Assembly: GCF_003002055.1 (NCBI RefSeq)
Contig: NZ_PVZF01000014.1
Location: 1 to 64,000, forward strand
Origin: Kineococcus rhizosphaerae
Lineage (GTDB): Bacteria; Actinomycetota; Actinomycetes; Actinomycetales; Kineococcaceae
Length of the DNA stretch: 64,000 nt
Direction: 5' to 3'
Shown here: piece by piece, positions 27,068 through 37,478 of the stretch
How positions within the stretch are numbered: position 1 is the first letter of the stretch
How the letters are laid out: every line of letters begins with the position of its first letter
Position numbers and translations under genes: made by a program
Notes under the pieces: generated by a model
The model's database searches: none
The model's input: only the letters and a program-made list of their open reading frames with translations
What the model was told of the DNA's origin: nothing

Positions 27068-28492
27068 ATGGCCGGCGACTACGACCTGGTGGTGGTGGCC
27101 AACCGGCTCCCCGTCGACCGTGTGGAGGAGCCCGACGGCTCGACGTCCTGGCGGCGCAGCCCGGGCGGTCTGGTGACGGCGCTGGAGCCGGTCATGCAGC
27201 GCGAGGACGGGGCGTGGGTCGGGTGGGCCGGTTCGCCCGGTGAGCCCCCGGAGCCGTTCGACGCCGAGGGCGTGCGGTGCGTGCCGATCGGGTTGTCGGC
27301 CGAGGAGGTCGAGGACTACTACGAGGGGTTCTCCAACGGCACGCTGTGGCCGCTCTACCACGACGTGATCGTCGCGCCGGGCTACCACCGCAGCTGGTGG
27401 GAGGCGTACGTGCGCGTCAACGAGCGGTTCGCGGTGGCGGCGGCCCAGCAGGCCGCCGAGGGCGCGACGGTGTGGGTCCAGGACTACCAGCTGCAGCTGG
27501 TGCCGCGGATGCTGCGCGAGCGGCGGCCGGACCTGCAGATCGGCTTCTTCAACCACATCCCGTTCCCGCCCTTCGAGATCTTCGCGCAGCTGCCGTGGCG
27601 CAAGGCGGTCATCGACGGCCTGCTGGGGGCGGACCTGGTGGGGTTCCAGCGGGCGGCGGACGCGAGCAACTTCGCGCGGGCCTGCCGGCGGGCCTCGAAC
27701 CTGCCGGCGCGCTCGGGGCGGATCCGGCTGGACGCCGAGGGCGGCCGGGAGGTCCGCGTGGCGTCGTTCCCGATCTCGATCGACTACCAGACGCTGGACG
27801 AGCTGGCCCAGCGCGAGGACGTGAAGGCGCGCGCGGCGGAGATCCGGCGCGACCTCGGCAACCCGGAGCACGTGCTGCTGGGGGTGGACCGCCTGGACTA
27901 CACCAAGGGGATCCTGCACCGGCTGAAGGCGTTCGAGGAGCTGCTCGACGACGGCGACGTCGGTGTCGAGGAGGCCGCGCTGATCCAGGTGGCGACGCCG
28001 TCGCGCGAGCGCGTGGAGCAGTACATCCAGCTGCGGCAGGACGTCGAGGTGACGGTCGGGCGGATCAACGGCACGCACGGGACCATCAAGAACACCGCGG
28101 TGCACTACCTGCACCACTCCTACGGGCGCGAGGAGATGGCGGCGCTGTTCCTGGCCGCGGACGTGATGCTGGTGACGGCGTTGCGCGACGGCATGAACCT
28201 CGTCGCCAAGGAGTACGTCGCCTCGCGCCACGACGAGCGCGGGGTGCTGGTGCTGAGCGAGTTCACGGGCGCCGCGGACGAGCTGGGGCAGGCGCTGATG
28301 GTGAACCCGCACGACATCGACGGGCTGAAGGAGCAGATGGTCCGGGCTCTGCGGATGCCCCCGCGCGAGGCGGGGCGGCGGATGCGCTCGCTGCGCCGGC
28401 GCGTCGCCGAGCACGACGTCCAGCGCTGGGCGGCCTCCTTCCTGCAGGCCCTCGCCGACCACGAGCCGCGCACGGGGGCGGGGCAGGCGTGA
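27068..28492 (+). CDS. otsA: alpha,alpha-trehalose-phosphate synthase (UDP-forming)
   Basis: Predicted 474 aa glycosyltransferase family 20. Hallmarks are [10 protein letters not shown] (8-17), [43 protein letters not shown] and [14 protein letters not shown]. It makes trehalose 6-phosphate from glucose 6-phosphate and a nucleotide glucose in the cytoplasm. ATG 27068 has AGGAGG 8 nt upstream. Its stop overlaps otsB by 4 nt. Confidence 0.95.
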   Translation: MAGDYDLVVVANRLPVDRVEEPDGSTSWRRSPGGLVTALEPVMQREDGAWVGWAGSPGEPPEPFDAEGVRCVPIGLSAEEVEDYYEGFSNGTLWPLYHDVIVAPGYHRSWWEAYVRVNERFAVAAAQQAAEGATVWVQDYQLQLVPRMLRERRPDLQIGFFNHIPFPPFEIFAQLPWRKAVIDGLLGADLVGFQRAADASNFARACRRASNLPARSGRIRLDAEGGREVRVASFPISIDYQTLDELAQREDVKARAAEIRRDLGNPEHVLLGVDRLDYTKGILHRLKAFEELLDDGDVGVEEAALIQVATPSRERVEQYIQLRQDVEVTVGRINGTHGTIKNTAVHYLHHSYGREEMAALFLAADVMLVTALRDGMNLVAKEYVASRHDERGVLVLSEFTGAADELGQALMVNPHDIDGLKEQMVRALRMPPREAGRRMRSLRRRVAEHDVQRWAASFLQALADHEPRTGAGQA

Positions 28493-29292
28493 GCCGCGAG
28501 GTGGCTCCCGGAGCGGGCCTGGACGCGGCGCTCGACGCGGCCCTGGCGGCGTTCGCGGCGCGCGGACGGGTCCTGGTGACCCTGGACTTCGACGGCGTGC
28601 TGTCCCCGCTGGTGGACGAGCCGTCGGCGGCGCGTCCGCTGCCGGAGGCGTCGGCCGCGCTGGAGCGGCTGGTGGCGACGACGGACGTGGCGCTCGTCTC
28701 GGGCCGCGACCTGGACGACCTGCGCGCGTGCGCGGCTCCCCCGGCGGGTGTCGTCCTCGTGGGCGGGCACGGCACCCAGAGCTCCCTGGAGGGCGCGGCG
28801 GGCGGTCAGGCGCTGACCGGTGAGCAGCAGGACCTGCTGCAGCGGCTGGGTTCGGCGCTGGACGGGATCGCGCAGGGGCGCGAGGGCGTGCACGTCGAGC
28901 GCAAACCCATGTCGGCGGTGCTGCACACCCGCCGGGCCTCGCGCCCGGACGCGGCGGCGGCGACGGAGGCGGTGCTGGCGGGGCCGGCCACGTGGGAGGG
29001 CGTGCACGCGCTGCGGGGCAAGGAGGTCGTCGAGCTCGGCGCCGTGGCCCTCGGCAAGGGCGCCGGGATCCGGCGGCTGCGCGAGCGGTTGTCGGCCGCG
29101 GGCCCGGCGGTGGAGGCGGTGCTCTTCGCCGGCGACGACGTCACGGACGAGGACGGTTTCAAGGCCCTCGACCCGGACGCCGGGGACGTGACGGTGAAGG
29201 TGGGCGAGGGGCCGACGGCGGCGTCGCTGCGGGTGGGCTCACCGGTGGAGGTGGCCGAGCTGCTGCACGCCCTGGCCGACCGGCGGGCCTGA
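28489..29292 (+). CDS. otsB: trehalose-phosphatase
   Basis: Predicted 267 aa HAD-superfamily phosphatase. The nucleophile motif is [10 protein letters not shown] (31-40), [12 protein letters not shown] is motif II, and [12 protein letters not shown] near the C-terminus carries the metal-binding acidic residues. It removes the phosphate from trehalose 6-phosphate. GTG 28489 overlaps otsA by 4 nt, giving a two-gene osmoprotectant operon. The stop codon lies inside a shared terminator hairpin. Confidence 0.93.
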   Translation: MSREVAPGAGLDAALDAALAAFAARGRVLVTLDFDGVLSPLVDEPSAARPLPEASAALERLVATTDVALVSGRDLDDLRACAAPPAGVVLVGGHGTQSSLEGAAGGQALTGEQQDLLQRLGSALDGIAQGREGVHVERKPMSAVLHTRRASRPDAAAATEAVLAGPATWEGVHALRGKEVVELGAVALGKGAGIRRLRERLSAAGPAVEAVLFAGDDVTDEDGFKALDPDAGDVTVKVGEGPTAASLRVGSPVEVAELLHALADRRA

Positions 29293-29313
29293 GCGCCGAA
29301 CGCTCAGGCCCGC
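29283..29313. terminator. bidirectional terminator overlapping both stop codons
   Basis: A perfect 13-bp stem (29283-29295 with 29301-29313) around a 5-nt CCGAA loop contains both the TGA of otsB (29290-29292) and the reverse TGA of the GntR gene (29304-29306). Confidence 0.75.
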
Positions 29314-29993
29314 AGCGTCGTGCGCAGCCACGCCTCGACGTTGGCCACGTGCAGCAGGGCGGCGGCGTGGGCGCGCTCGCGGTCGCCGTCGCGCACGGCG
29401 GCGTGGATGGCGGCGTGCTCGGCGATCGTGCGCTCGCGGGAGTCGGCGACGGTCAGGGCCCGCCACACCCGGGCGCGGACGGTGGCCCCGGAGATCCCGC
29501 GCAGGATCGCGGCGAGGGCCGCGTTGCCGCTGGCGGCGGCGACGGCGCCGTGGAACTGCTCGTCGTGGGCGACGAGACCCTCCTCGTCGTCGGCCTGCTC
29601 CATGCACCGCAGGTGGTGGGTGACGAGGTCGAGGGCCTCGGCGTCGGCGCGGGTGGCGGCCAGGGCGGTGGCCTGCGGCTCGATGAGCCGGCGGCACTCC
29701 ATGACGGCGAGCAGGTGCTCGTCGGCCATGAGGTCGACGGCTTCGCCGATGCCGGTGAACAGCAGTTCCGGGGTGAGGCTGGTGACGTAGGTCCCGTCGC
29801 CGCGGCGCACCTCCAGGACCCCGGCGGTGGCCAGGGCGCGCACGGCCTCGCGCAGGCCGGAGCGGGAGACGCCCAGCTGCTCGGACAGGGCGGCCTCGGC
29901 CGGCAGCCGCTGGCCGGGGCGCAGGTCCCCGCGCCGGACCAGTTCCCGGATGCGCTCGATGGCGGCCTCCGTCAGCGGTGCGGCCACACCCAC
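29304..29993 (-). CDS. GntR/FadR-family regulator, likely of the L-fucose locus
   Basis: Predicted 229 aa. The winged helix spans about residues 8-72 with LPAEAALSEQLGVSRSGLRE (30-49). The C-terminal FCD domain carries the His/Asp metal-site pattern, e.g. MECRRLIEPQA and HDEQFHGAV. It is divergent from the L-fuconate dehydratase operon, with an operator-like palindrome between. A role as a repressor responding to a fucose-pathway acid is inferred from position. GTG 29993 is used; GTG 29987 is an alternative. Confidence 0.87.
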   Translation of the reverse strand: MGVAAPLTEAAIERIRELVRRGDLRPGQRLPAEAALSEQLGVSRSGLREAVRALATAGVLEVRRGDGTYVTSLTPELLFTGIGEAVDLMADEHLLAVMECRRLIEPQATALAATRADAEALDLVTHHLRCMEQADDEEGLVAHDEQFHGAVAAASGNAALAAILRGISGATVRARVWRALTVADSRERTIAEHAAIHAAVRDGDRERAHAAALLHVANVEAWLRTTLRA

Positions 29994-30063
29994 CCCCTGC
30001 CCCGTCGCCGAGGCACGGCGTCCCGGCGGTCCCGCTCATTCTGCCCTCCACCGCGGTCGATCT

Positions 30064-30078
30064 AGACATCTGATGTCT
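30064..30078. promoter_or_regulatory. palindromic operator candidate for the GntR/FadR-type regulator
   Basis: AGACATC-T-GATGTCT is a perfect 7-bp inverted repeat between the divergent regulator and the fuconate dehydratase operon. A related CATCAGATG is at about 30152-30160, just before the dehydratase ribosome site. Variants recur before the transporter operon at 39474-39485 and 39615-39628. Confidence 0.6.
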
Positions 30079-30172
30079 GGGGTGGTTAGGTTCGTCGCCA
30101 GCAGTTCATCTCCGACATCGCCCCACGGTGGGCTTCCACGACGAGGTGATTCATCAGATGCCTGGAGGAACC

Positions 30173-31525
30173 TTGTCCACCCGCCCCGCCGTGTTCACCA
30201 GCCTGGACGTCCACGACGTCCGGTTCCCCACCTCCGAGCACCTCGACGGCTCGGACGCGATGAACCCCGAACCGGACTACTCCGCCGCGTACGCCGTCCT
30301 GCGCACCGACGCCGGCGACGGGCACGAGGGCCACGCGCTGGCCTTCACCACCGGCCGCGGCAACGACCTGCAGACCGCGGCGATCCACGCCCTGGCCCCC
30401 TTCGTCGTCGGCCGACGCGTCGACGACGTCCTCGGTGACCTCGGCGCGTTCTCGAAGGAGATGGTGCACGAACCGCAGCTGCGCTGGCTGGGCCCCGAGA
30501 AGGGCGTCGTGCAGATGGCCGTCGGCGCCGTCCTCAACGCCGCCTGGGACCTGCGCGCCAAGCGCGCCGGACAGCCGCTGTGGCGGCTGCTCGCGCACCT
30601 GGACCCCGAGGAGGTCGTCTCCCTCGTCGACTTCCGCTGGCTCACCGACGCCATGACGCAGCGCGAGGCCCTGACCCTGCTGCAGCGCGCCGTGCCCGGC
30701 CGGGCCGAGCGCGAGGACGAGCTGCTGCGCCGCGGGTACCCCGCCTACACCACCACCCCCGGCTGGCTGGGCTACTCCGACGAGAAGCTGGAACGGCTGG
30801 CCAAGCAGGCCGTCGCCGACGGGTTCACCCAGATCAAGCTCAAGGTCGGCGCCGACCTGCTCGACGACGTGCGCCGCATGGAGGTCGCCCGCGCCGCCGT
30901 CGGCGACGGCGTCCGCATCGCCGTGGACGCCAACCAGCGCTGGGACGTCGGCGACGCCATCACCTGGATGCGCGCGCTGGCCCCCTACGACCCCTACTGG
31001 ATCGAGGAACCCACCAGTCCCGACGACGTCCTGGGGCACGCGACCGTCCGCCGGGCGCTGCACCCCATCAAGGTCGCCACCGGCGAGCACGTCGCCAACC
31101 GCGTCGTGTTCAAGCAGCTGTTGCAGGCCGGGGCGGTGGACGTGGTCCAGATCGACGCCGCCCGCGTCGCCGGCGTCAACGAGAACCTCGCGATCCTGCT
31201 GCTGGCCGCCCACCACGGCGTCCCGGTGTGCCCGCACGCCGGCGGGGTCGGGCTGTGCGAGATGGTGCAGCACCTGTCGATGGCCGACTACGTCAGCGTC
31301 TCCGGGACCTGGACCGACCGCGTCGTCGAGCACGTCGACCACCTGCACGAGCACTTCGTCACCCCCGTGCAGCTGGAGAACGGCCGCTACCGGGCACCGC
31401 TGGCCCTCGGCGGGGGCGGGGAGATGCTGGCGGCCTCCATCGCCGCGCACACCTTCCCCGACGGGCCCGTGTGGGCCGCCCGCCGCGCCCCGCAGGCCGT
31501 CGCCGCCGAGGGGATCCTGGCGTGA
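30173..31525 (+). CDS. L-fuconate dehydratase (enolase superfamily)
   Basis: Predicted 450 aa. It removes water from L-fuconate to give 2-keto-3-deoxy-L-fuconate. Diagnostic blocks are [27 protein letters not shown] with the KxK base, [19 protein letters not shown] and [17 protein letters not shown]; the three acidic metal ligands of the enolase fold sit in the middle blocks. TTG 30173 is selected because GGAGG is 4 nt upstream; an ATG at 30158 lies before that site. It overlaps the dehydrogenase start by 4 nt. Closest family match by eye is FucD of the fucose pathway. Confidence 0.9.
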   Translation: MSTRPAVFTSLDVHDVRFPTSEHLDGSDAMNPEPDYSAAYAVLRTDAGDGHEGHALAFTTGRGNDLQTAAIHALAPFVVGRRVDDVLGDLGAFSKEMVHEPQLRWLGPEKGVVQMAVGAVLNAAWDLRAKRAGQPLWRLLAHLDPEEVVSLVDFRWLTDAMTQREALTLLQRAVPGRAEREDELLRRGYPAYTTTPGWLGYSDEKLERLAKQAVADGFTQIKLKVGADLLDDVRRMEVARAAVGDGVRIAVDANQRWDVGDAITWMRALAPYDPYWIEEPTSPDDVLGHATVRRALHPIKVATGEHVANRVVFKQLLQAGAVDVVQIDAARVAGVNENLAILLLAAHHGVPVCPHAGGVGLCEMVQHLSMADYVSVSGTWTDRVVEHVDHLHEHFVTPVQLENGRYRAPLALGGGGEMLAASIAAHTFPDGPVWAARRAPQAVAAEGILA

Positions 31526-32568
31526 GCACCACCACGCACCTCGCCGCCCGGTACCACCGCGCCGGGGACGTGCGCGCCGACCGCGTCGAACGCCGCTCCC
31601 CCGGCCCCGGCGAGGTGGAGGTCGCCCCGCTGTTCACCGGCATCTGCGGCACCGACCTGCACATCGCGGCCGGCCACATGGACGCCCGGGTGAGCACCCC
31701 GGCCGTCATCGGGCACGAGACCGTGGGCACCGTCAGCGCCCTCGGGCCCGGCGTGACGGGGTGGGCGGTGGGCGACCTCGTCACCGTCGTCCCGCTGCGC
31801 CCCGACGGCACGTGCGCCACCTGCCGCAACGGGTTCTCCCACGTGTGCGACCACCTCGACTTCCTCGGCATCGACTCCCCCGGCGCCCTCGCCGAGCACT
31901 GGGTCGTCCCCGAGCACACCCTCGTGCGCGTCCCCGACGGGACCGACCCGCGCGACGCGGCGCTGCTCGAACCCACCTCCGTCGCCGTCCACGACGTCCG
32001 CCGCTCCCGCCTGGCCCCGGGCGAGTTCGCCGCCGTCGTCGGCGGCGGCCCCGTCGGCCTGCTCATCGCCCTCGTCGCCCGGCGGGCCGGCGCCGAGGTC
32101 GTCCTGTCCGAACCCGACGCCACCCGCCGGGAGCTGGCCGCGACGCTCGGCCTGGAGGTCGTCGACCCGCTGGCCCAGGACCTCGCCGCCCTCACCCGCG
32201 AGCGCACCGGCGGGGCCGGGGCCGCCGTCGCCTTCGAGGTCTCCGGCTCCGCGCCCGGCCTGGGCGCCGCGATCGGCGCGCTCGCCGTGCGCGGGCGGCT
32301 GTGCCTGGTCGGCATCCACGCCGCCCCCCGCGAGGTCGACCTGCACCCCTTCTTCTGGCGCGAGCTCGAACTGCTCGGGGCGCGGCTGTACGAGCGCCGC
32401 GACGTGGAGGAGGCCGTGCGGCTCGTCGCCGGCGGGGAGCTGCCCGTCGCCGCGCTCGTCTCGCGCGTCCTGCCGCTGGCCCGCGTCCAGGAGGCCTTCG
32501 CGGCGCTCGCCGACGGCGGTGCGGTCAAGGTGCTCGTGGACTGCCGCCCGGCGCAGGGCGACGCGTGA
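31522..32568 (+). CDS. zinc-dependent medium-chain dehydrogenase
   Basis: Predicted 348 aa. Catalytic zinc ligands are C42 in TGICGTDLH and H65-E66 in GHE. The NAD(P) loop is [10 protein letters not shown]. The structural zinc lobe has C98, C101 and C109, but the usual third Cys is replaced by Gly near residue 104, so that site may be altered. In this operon it could oxidise L-fucose or the keto-deoxy acid; both roles exist for related enzymes. Start GTG 31522 and stop are both in 4-nt overlaps. Confidence 0.85.
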   Translation: MSTTTHLAARYHRAGDVRADRVERRSPGPGEVEVAPLFTGICGTDLHIAAGHMDARVSTPAVIGHETVGTVSALGPGVTGWAVGDLVTVVPLRPDGTCATCRNGFSHVCDHLDFLGIDSPGALAEHWVVPEHTLVRVPDGTDPRDAALLEPTSVAVHDVRRSRLAPGEFAAVVGGGPVGLLIALVARRAGAEVVLSEPDATRRELAATLGLEVVDPLAQDLAALTRERTGGAGAAVAFEVSGSAPGLGAAIGALAVRGRLCLVGIHAAPREVDLHPFFWRELELLGARLYERRDVEEAVRLVAGGELPVAALVSRVLPLARVQEAFAALADGGAVKVLVDCRPAQGDA

Positions 32569-33317
32569 ACGGCCCCTTCGACCTGACGGGGCGCCTGGCC
32601 GTCGTCACCGGCGCCAGCCGCGGCATCGGACGCGCCTGCGCCGTGGCCCTGGCCGCCGCCGGGGCCGACGTGATCGGCGTCGCCACCCGGCCCCCGCAGG
32701 ACGAGGTCGCCGACGAGGTGCGCGCCACGGGCCGGCGCTACGAGGCGCTGGGCTGCGACTTCGCCGACCCGGCGGCCGTCGCCGCCCTCGGCGACGCCCT
32801 CGCGCAGCGGGAGGTGGACGTGCTGGTCAACAACGCCGGCACGATCCGCCGGGCCCCGGCCGCCGAGCACCCCCAGGCCGACTTCGACCACGTCGTCCAG
32901 GTCAACCTCACGAGCCAGTTCGCGCTGACCCGGCGCGTCGGAGCGACGATGCTGACCCGCGGCCGGGGCAAGGTCGTCTTCACCGCGTCGCTGCTGAGCT
33001 TCCAGGGCGGGATCAACGTGCCGGGGTACACCGCCTCCAAGCACGCCGTCGCGGGCCTGACCCGCGCCCTGGCCAACGAGTGGGCCCCGCGCGGGGTCAA
33101 CGTCAACGCCGTCGCCCCCGGCTACGTCGTCACCGACAACACCGCCGCGCTGCGCGCCGACCCCGAGCGGTCCCGCGCCCTGCTGGAGCGCATCCCCGCC
33201 GGGCGGTGGGCCACCCCCGAGGACGTCGCCGGTCCCGTCGTGTTCCTCGCCAGCCCCGCGGCCGACTACGTGCACGGGGTCGTGCTGGCCGCCGACGGGG
33301 GCTGGCTCGCCCGCTGA
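32565..33317 (+). CDS. SDR oxidoreductase, KduD-like
   Basis: Predicted 250 aa classical short-chain dehydrogenase. Cofactor loop TGASRGIG (15-22), NNAG (89-92) and the Tyr155-Lys159 pair in YTASK are present. The C-terminal half, with VNAVAPGYVVTDNTAALR, IPAGRWATPEDVAGPVVFLA and ADGGWLAR, closely follows KduD. In a fucose context it may oxidise 2-keto-3-deoxy-L-fuconate to the 2,4-diketo acid. GTG start overlaps the preceding stop. Confidence 0.87.
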   Translation: MNGPFDLTGRLAVVTGASRGIGRACAVALAAAGADVIGVATRPPQDEVADEVRATGRRYEALGCDFADPAAVAALGDALAQREVDVLVNNAGTIRRAPAAEHPQADFDHVVQVNLTSQFALTRRVGATMLTRGRGKVVFTASLLSFQGGINVPGYTASKHAVAGLTRALANEWAPRGVNVNAVAPGYVVTDNTAALRADPERSRALLERIPAGRWATPEDVAGPVVFLASPAADYVHGVVLAADGGWLAR

Positions 33318-33346
33318 GGCGGCCGGGCCGGCGGGCGCCGCCGGAC

Positions 33347-35728
33347 CTACCGGGTGGGCTCCACGAGGTACTCCGCGCCGGCGCGCGCCGTCCACGCGAG
33401 GTCCTCGTCCGCCCCCTTCGCGACGGGTTCGCCGTCGGCCGTGGTGACGGTGACGGGGACGCCGTGCACGCGGACGGCCAGCTCGCCGTCGCGGCCGGCG
33501 ACGACGCGCGCCCGGGTCAGCGCGGAGCCCGCCCACGTCAGGTCCACCACGTGCCCACCGCGGGCGCGCAGCCCGCGCACCGACCCGTCCACCCACGCCG
33601 GCGGCAGGGCCGGCAGCAGGTCCAGCGCCCCGTCGTGGCCCTGCAGCAGGGTCTCGGCGATGCCGGCGACGGCGCCGAAGTTGCCGTCGATCTGGAAGAT
33701 GGCCCCGCCCGGCCAGTCCGGGTGCGGGTGCAGGTCCAGCAGGGACTCCGACATGAGGTCGGCGACGAGGACGCGCAGGTGCTCCTCGGCGGCGGCGCCG
33801 TCGCCGAACCGAGCCGCCAGGCACACCACCCACGACCGGCTCCACCCGGTGTGACCGCCGCCGTGGCCGAGCCGGTCCTGCAGCGCCCGGCGGGCGGCGT
33901 CGAGCCGTTCGGGGGTGCGGCGACGGGTGGTGCTCGTCCCGGGGAAGACGCCGTACAGGTGCGAGACGTGCCGGTGCCCGGGTTCGGCCGAGACCAGGCC
34001 CGGACCCCACTCCTGCAGGACGCCGTCGACGACGGCCGGTCCGGCCAGCCGGGCCAGCGCGGAGCGCACCTCGGCGGCCAACGCCTCGTCCCCGTCCTCG
34101 CCCCCGGTGCCGGCGGACCCGTCCCGCTCCAGCAGCTGCAGGTAGTGGGTGAACACCTCGCGGGTCAGCTCGCGGTCCATCGTCGAACCGGCCGTCACGG
34201 CGGCCTGCGACCCGTCGGGCAGCAGGAACGTGTTCTCCGGCGACGTCGACGGGCTGGGCAGCAGCGCCCCGGTGGCGGGGTCCTCGACGAGCAGGTCCAG
34301 GGCGGCGGCCACGGCCGCGCGGTGCACCGGCAGGGCCACCTGCGTCAGGACGTCGTCGGCGGCGGCCCCGAAGTCGAGGTGGTCGAAGGCGTGGGCCGCC
34401 AGCCAGGGCAGCGCCGAGGGCCAGTTCGACCACAGGGGGCGCCCGTTCACCGCCCGCGTGAAGCGCCACACGTCGGTGTTGTGGTGCACGACCGCCCCGC
34501 GCGCGCCGTAGTCCAGCCGGGCGGTCTCGCGCCCCGCCTCGGCGAGGTCGCGGGCCAGGTCCAGCAGCGGGCGGTGCAGCTCGGCCACGCCGGTCGTCTC
34601 CGCCGCCCAGTAGTTCATGGTGGCGTTGATGTTCGTCGTGTAGTTGCTGCTCCAGCCCGGGCGGACGTCGACGTTCCAGATGCCCTGCAGGTTCGCGGCC
34701 TGCGTCCCGGGCCGGGAGGAGGCCACGAGCAGGTAGCGGCCGAGGTCGAAGACCTGCTGGGCGACGGCGACGTCCTCCTCGCGCCCCGGCGCGGCCGTCA
34801 GGTCCAGGTCCACCCGGTCGAAGAACCGGCGGTGCTCGGCCTCGGTGCGCTCGCGCAGCTGCGCCGCCGGGACGGCCGCGGCGGCCAGGACCTGCTCGCG
34901 CGCCCGCTGCGCCAGCAGCTCGACGTCGGCGAGCGGGCGTTCGCGCCAGCCGCGGAACCCGGTGACGACGGTGGCCGTCAACCGGGCCGTCGTGCCGTCA
35001 CCGTCCGCGTGCACGAGCGCGGCGACGGCGAAACCCCCGCCGCGCGCGACCGTGCCGTCCGCGGCCGGGTCGTCGTCGGCGTACCGGACCGGGTCCTCGG
35101 AGGGGACGTAGTTCGGGACGACGCCGGCCGGGACCCGGCCGGCGGCCAGCAGCAGGGTGCCCCCGGCGACCTCCTCGACCCGGTGCAGCAGCAGCGGGTG
35201 CGGGCTGGTGAACTCCACCGCGGGCAGGTCCTCGCCCGCGGTGGGCGCGAGCGCGACGAGGGCGCTGGCGCCGGGGGCGACGAACGCCTCGACGACGCGC
35301 TCGGCCCCGTCGCGGGAGTACCGGGTGCCGGCCACGGCCCGGGACAGGTCGAGGTCGCGGACGTACCCCTGCACCTCCTCGGTCCCCGCCCCGGGGTCGT
35401 GGTGCCAGGCCAGCCGGCCGACGGGCTGGTAGGACTGCGTCCAGCCGGGGCCGTGCAGCTGCACCGCGAGTTCGTCGGCCCGGTGGTGGTCCCCAGCGGC
35501 GACGGCCTCGCGCAGCGCGGGCAGGACGTGCGCGGCGCCGGCGTCGTCGCGGGGCCCGATCGGCCCGCCGGACCACAGCGTGTCGGCGTTGAGGTCAAAG
35601 GTCTCCGTCCCCACGCCCCCGGCGACGGTCGCCCCCAACCGCCCGTCGCCGAGCAGGAACGCGTCGGCGAACCGGGTGGCGGGGCGGTCGCAGGCGATGA
35701 CGTACCGGGGGCTGGGCAGGCGGGTCAT
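33347..35728 (-). CDS. glycoside hydrolase family 95, alpha-L-fucosidase type
   Basis: Predicted 793 aa. GH95 hallmarks are the N-terminal [33 protein letters not shown], the NINATMNYW active-site Asn block (about residues 362-372), [13 protein letters not shown] and the late [17 protein letters not shown]. No signal peptide is seen, so it likely acts inside the cell on imported fucosylated sugars. ATG 35728 follows GGAGAA. It is convergent with the catabolic operon and stands 5' adjacent to the transporter genes on the same strand. Galactosidase activity also occurs in GH95. Confidence 0.88.
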   Translation of the reverse strand: MTRLPSPRYVIACDRPATRFADAFLLGDGRLGATVAGGVGTETFDLNADTLWSGGPIGPRDDAGAAHVLPALREAVAAGDHHRADELAVQLHGPGWTQSYQPVGRLAWHHDPGAGTEEVQGYVRDLDLSRAVAGTRYSRDGAERVVEAFVAPGASALVALAPTAGEDLPAVEFTSPHPLLLHRVEEVAGGTLLLAAGRVPAGVVPNYVPSEDPVRYADDDPAADGTVARGGGFAVAALVHADGDGTTARLTATVVTGFRGWRERPLADVELLAQRAREQVLAAAAVPAAQLRERTEAEHRRFFDRVDLDLTAAPGREEDVAVAQQVFDLGRYLLVASSRPGTQAANLQGIWNVDVRPGWSSNYTTNINATMNYWAAETTGVAELHRPLLDLARDLAEAGRETARLDYGARGAVVHHNTDVWRFTRAVNGRPLWSNWPSALPWLAAHAFDHLDFGAAADDVLTQVALPVHRAAVAAALDLLVEDPATGALLPSPSTSPENTFLLPDGSQAAVTAGSTMDRELTREVFTHYLQLLERDGSAGTGGEDGDEALAAEVRSALARLAGPAVVDGVLQEWGPGLVSAEPGHRHVSHLYGVFPGTSTTRRRTPERLDAARRALQDRLGHGGGHTGWSRSWVVCLAARFGDGAAAEEHLRVLVADLMSESLLDLHPHPDWPGGAIFQIDGNFGAVAGIAETLLQGHDGALDLLPALPPAWVDGSVRGLRARGGHVVDLTWAGSALTRARVVAGRDGELAVRVHGVPVTVTTADGEPVAKGADEDLAWTARAGAEYLVEPTR

Positions 35729-35759
35729 GGTTCTCCGGGGTCGGGGCGGGGGCGGTGGA

Positions 35760-37403
35760 TCACTTGGTGGCGTCGTACGCCTTCTGCTCGATCTGCAGGT
35801 ACCGGGACAGGCCGGTGCTGTCGAGCTCGTCGACGTAGGACGTCCACGCCGCGTCGTCGTTCACGTCCCGGGTCCCGGTGACGAACTCGGCGCTGGCCTG
35901 GCTGACGAGGTTCTGGATGTTGGTGGTGAGCTCGGCGACCTCGGCCGACTCCTCCTGCGGCACCCAGACCGACCAGTACGGGAACACCTGGTCCTGCGGC
36001 ACGTACGGCTCGTACAGCTTGCTGGCCTCGAACAGCTTGCGCTCGTACCCGTCGGCGGGCTGCACCTGGCCGTTGCGGAAGTCGGCGTTGGAGTTGTACT
36101 GCGCGAGCGGGCCCCAGCCGTCGTTGGCGGGTTTGACGTTCGGGTCGGCCTCGGGGACGCGGGCGAACGGGGTGAGCTCGTCGTCCAGGGCCTTCTCCCC
36201 CGGCTCGGGCTTGAACCAGTCCTTGCCCTCGATGCCGAACTCGGCGCGGGCGTGCTGGTCCTGGGGGAACATGTAGTCGATCATCTTGATGGCCGCGACC
36301 TGCTCGTCCTCGCTGGCCTTGTTCGTCAGTGCGAACGTGGCGCCCGGCATGCTGGGCAGGTTGTAGGAGGCGAACTGCACGCCGTCCGGGCCCTTCAGGG
36401 GCGGCAGCGCCTGGTAGGCCTTGTCGCGCCCGTCGTCCTGCCCGGTGGTGACGAAGATGTTGGGGTGCAACGCCGTCGCGGCCCCCACGAGGGGCGCCTC
36501 GGCGTTGTCGCCCTTGGCGACGAGGGCGTCGCGGTTCTGGGTGAAGGCGGCGGGGTCGATGAGGCCCGCGGCGTACATCTTGGCCATGAAGGCCAGGGCC
36601 TTCCGGTAGGCGTCCTGGCGGGCCTGCAGGGTCACCTTCCCGTCCTCCAGCGCCAGCGTGGAGGGGTAGGTCCCGCTGCCCTGGGGGTCGTAGAGGAAGG
36701 CGTTGACGAAGTACGGCAGCAGCAGGTCGTCGACGCTGGAGGTCAGCGGGATCTCGTCGGCCTGCCCGTTGCCGTTGGGGTCCTTCGTCTTGAAGGCCAC
36801 CATGACGTCGTAGAACTCGTCGGTGGTGGTGGGCATCTTCAGGCCCAGCTTGTCCAGCCAGTCCGTGTTGATCCACAACTTGGCCTGGTAGGAGCAGTGG
36901 TAGCAGTCGTTCCACTGCGGCAGGCCCCAGATCTTGCCGTCGGGGGCGGTGGCGAGCTTCGCATAGTCGGGGTTCTCGGCGAACGTCGCCTTGATGTTCG
37001 GGGCGTTCTTCTCGATGAGGTCGTTCAGCGGTTGCAGGACGCCCTGCTGGCCGTAGCGCAGCAGGTCCTGCTGGGAGAACTGGTCGACCCACGGCACCAT
37101 GAGGAACACCTCGGGGTAGTCCCCGCCGGCGAGCTGGATCCGCCGCGCCTCGGCGGCCGTGGTGCCGTCCCAGGTCGTCGTCTGCCAGTCGAACGTGGTG
37201 CCGGTGAGCTTCTCCATCTCCTTGCTGAAGGAGTTCGAGGCCAGGTCGGTGTCCGGCCCCTGGGCGGCGAAGATCGTCAGCTTCTGGGCGTCCTCGCCGG
37301 CGTCCTCCCCGGAGGAGCAGGACGTGGCGAAGAGGGTGAGCGCGGCCAGGGCCAGGGCCAGGGCGCGGGGACGTCGTCGTGCGGACACGGGTCGTGCGGA
37401 CAT
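35760..37403 (-). CDS. carbohydrate ABC transporter substrate-binding lipoprotein (LplA-like)
   Basis: Predicted 547 aa. An Arg-rich n-region and hydrophobic core lead to lipobox FATSC, with Cys29 as lipid site. The mature protein has the family-1 layout, with a calcium-loop-like [14 protein letters not shown] that is typical of the LplA group. It probably binds an oligosaccharide for uptake ahead of GH95 hydrolysis. It lies downstream of both permeases on the minus strand, 75 nt after the second permease stop. Confidence 0.88.
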   Translation of the reverse strand: MSARPVSARRRPRALALALAALTLFATSCSSGEDAGEDAQKLTIFAAQGPDTDLASNSFSKEMEKLTGTTFDWQTTTWDGTTAAEARRIQLAGGDYPEVFLMVPWVDQFSQQDLLRYGQQGVLQPLNDLIEKNAPNIKATFAENPDYAKLATAPDGKIWGLPQWNDCYHCSYQAKLWINTDWLDKLGLKMPTTTDEFYDVMVAFKTKDPNGNGQADEIPLTSSVDDLLLPYFVNAFLYDPQGSGTYPSTLALEDGKVTLQARQDAYRKALAFMAKMYAAGLIDPAAFTQNRDALVAKGDNAEAPLVGAATALHPNIFVTTGQDDGRDKAYQALPPLKGPDGVQFASYNLPSMPGATFALTNKASEDEQVAAIKMIDYMFPQDQHARAEFGIEGKDWFKPEPGEKALDDELTPFARVPEADPNVKPANDGWGPLAQYNSNADFRNGQVQPADGYERKLFEASKLYEPYVPQDQVFPYWSVWVPQEESAEVAELTTNIQNLVSQASAEFVTGTRDVNDDAAWTSYVDELDSTGLSRYLQIEQKAYDATK

Positions 37404-37478
37404 GGGGATCCCTTCGGTGGGCGGCGACGACCGTGTCGCCGGACGGTGGTGGGACGAGCGGGGGGGCCGGGCGCCGGG

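Noticed and set aside
32519-35881. A 1120-codon plus-strand open frame over the SDR and GH95 genes
   Set aside because: It runs antisense through a complete GH95 gene and off-frame through the SDR; its translation is low-complexity Arg/Gly/Ala.
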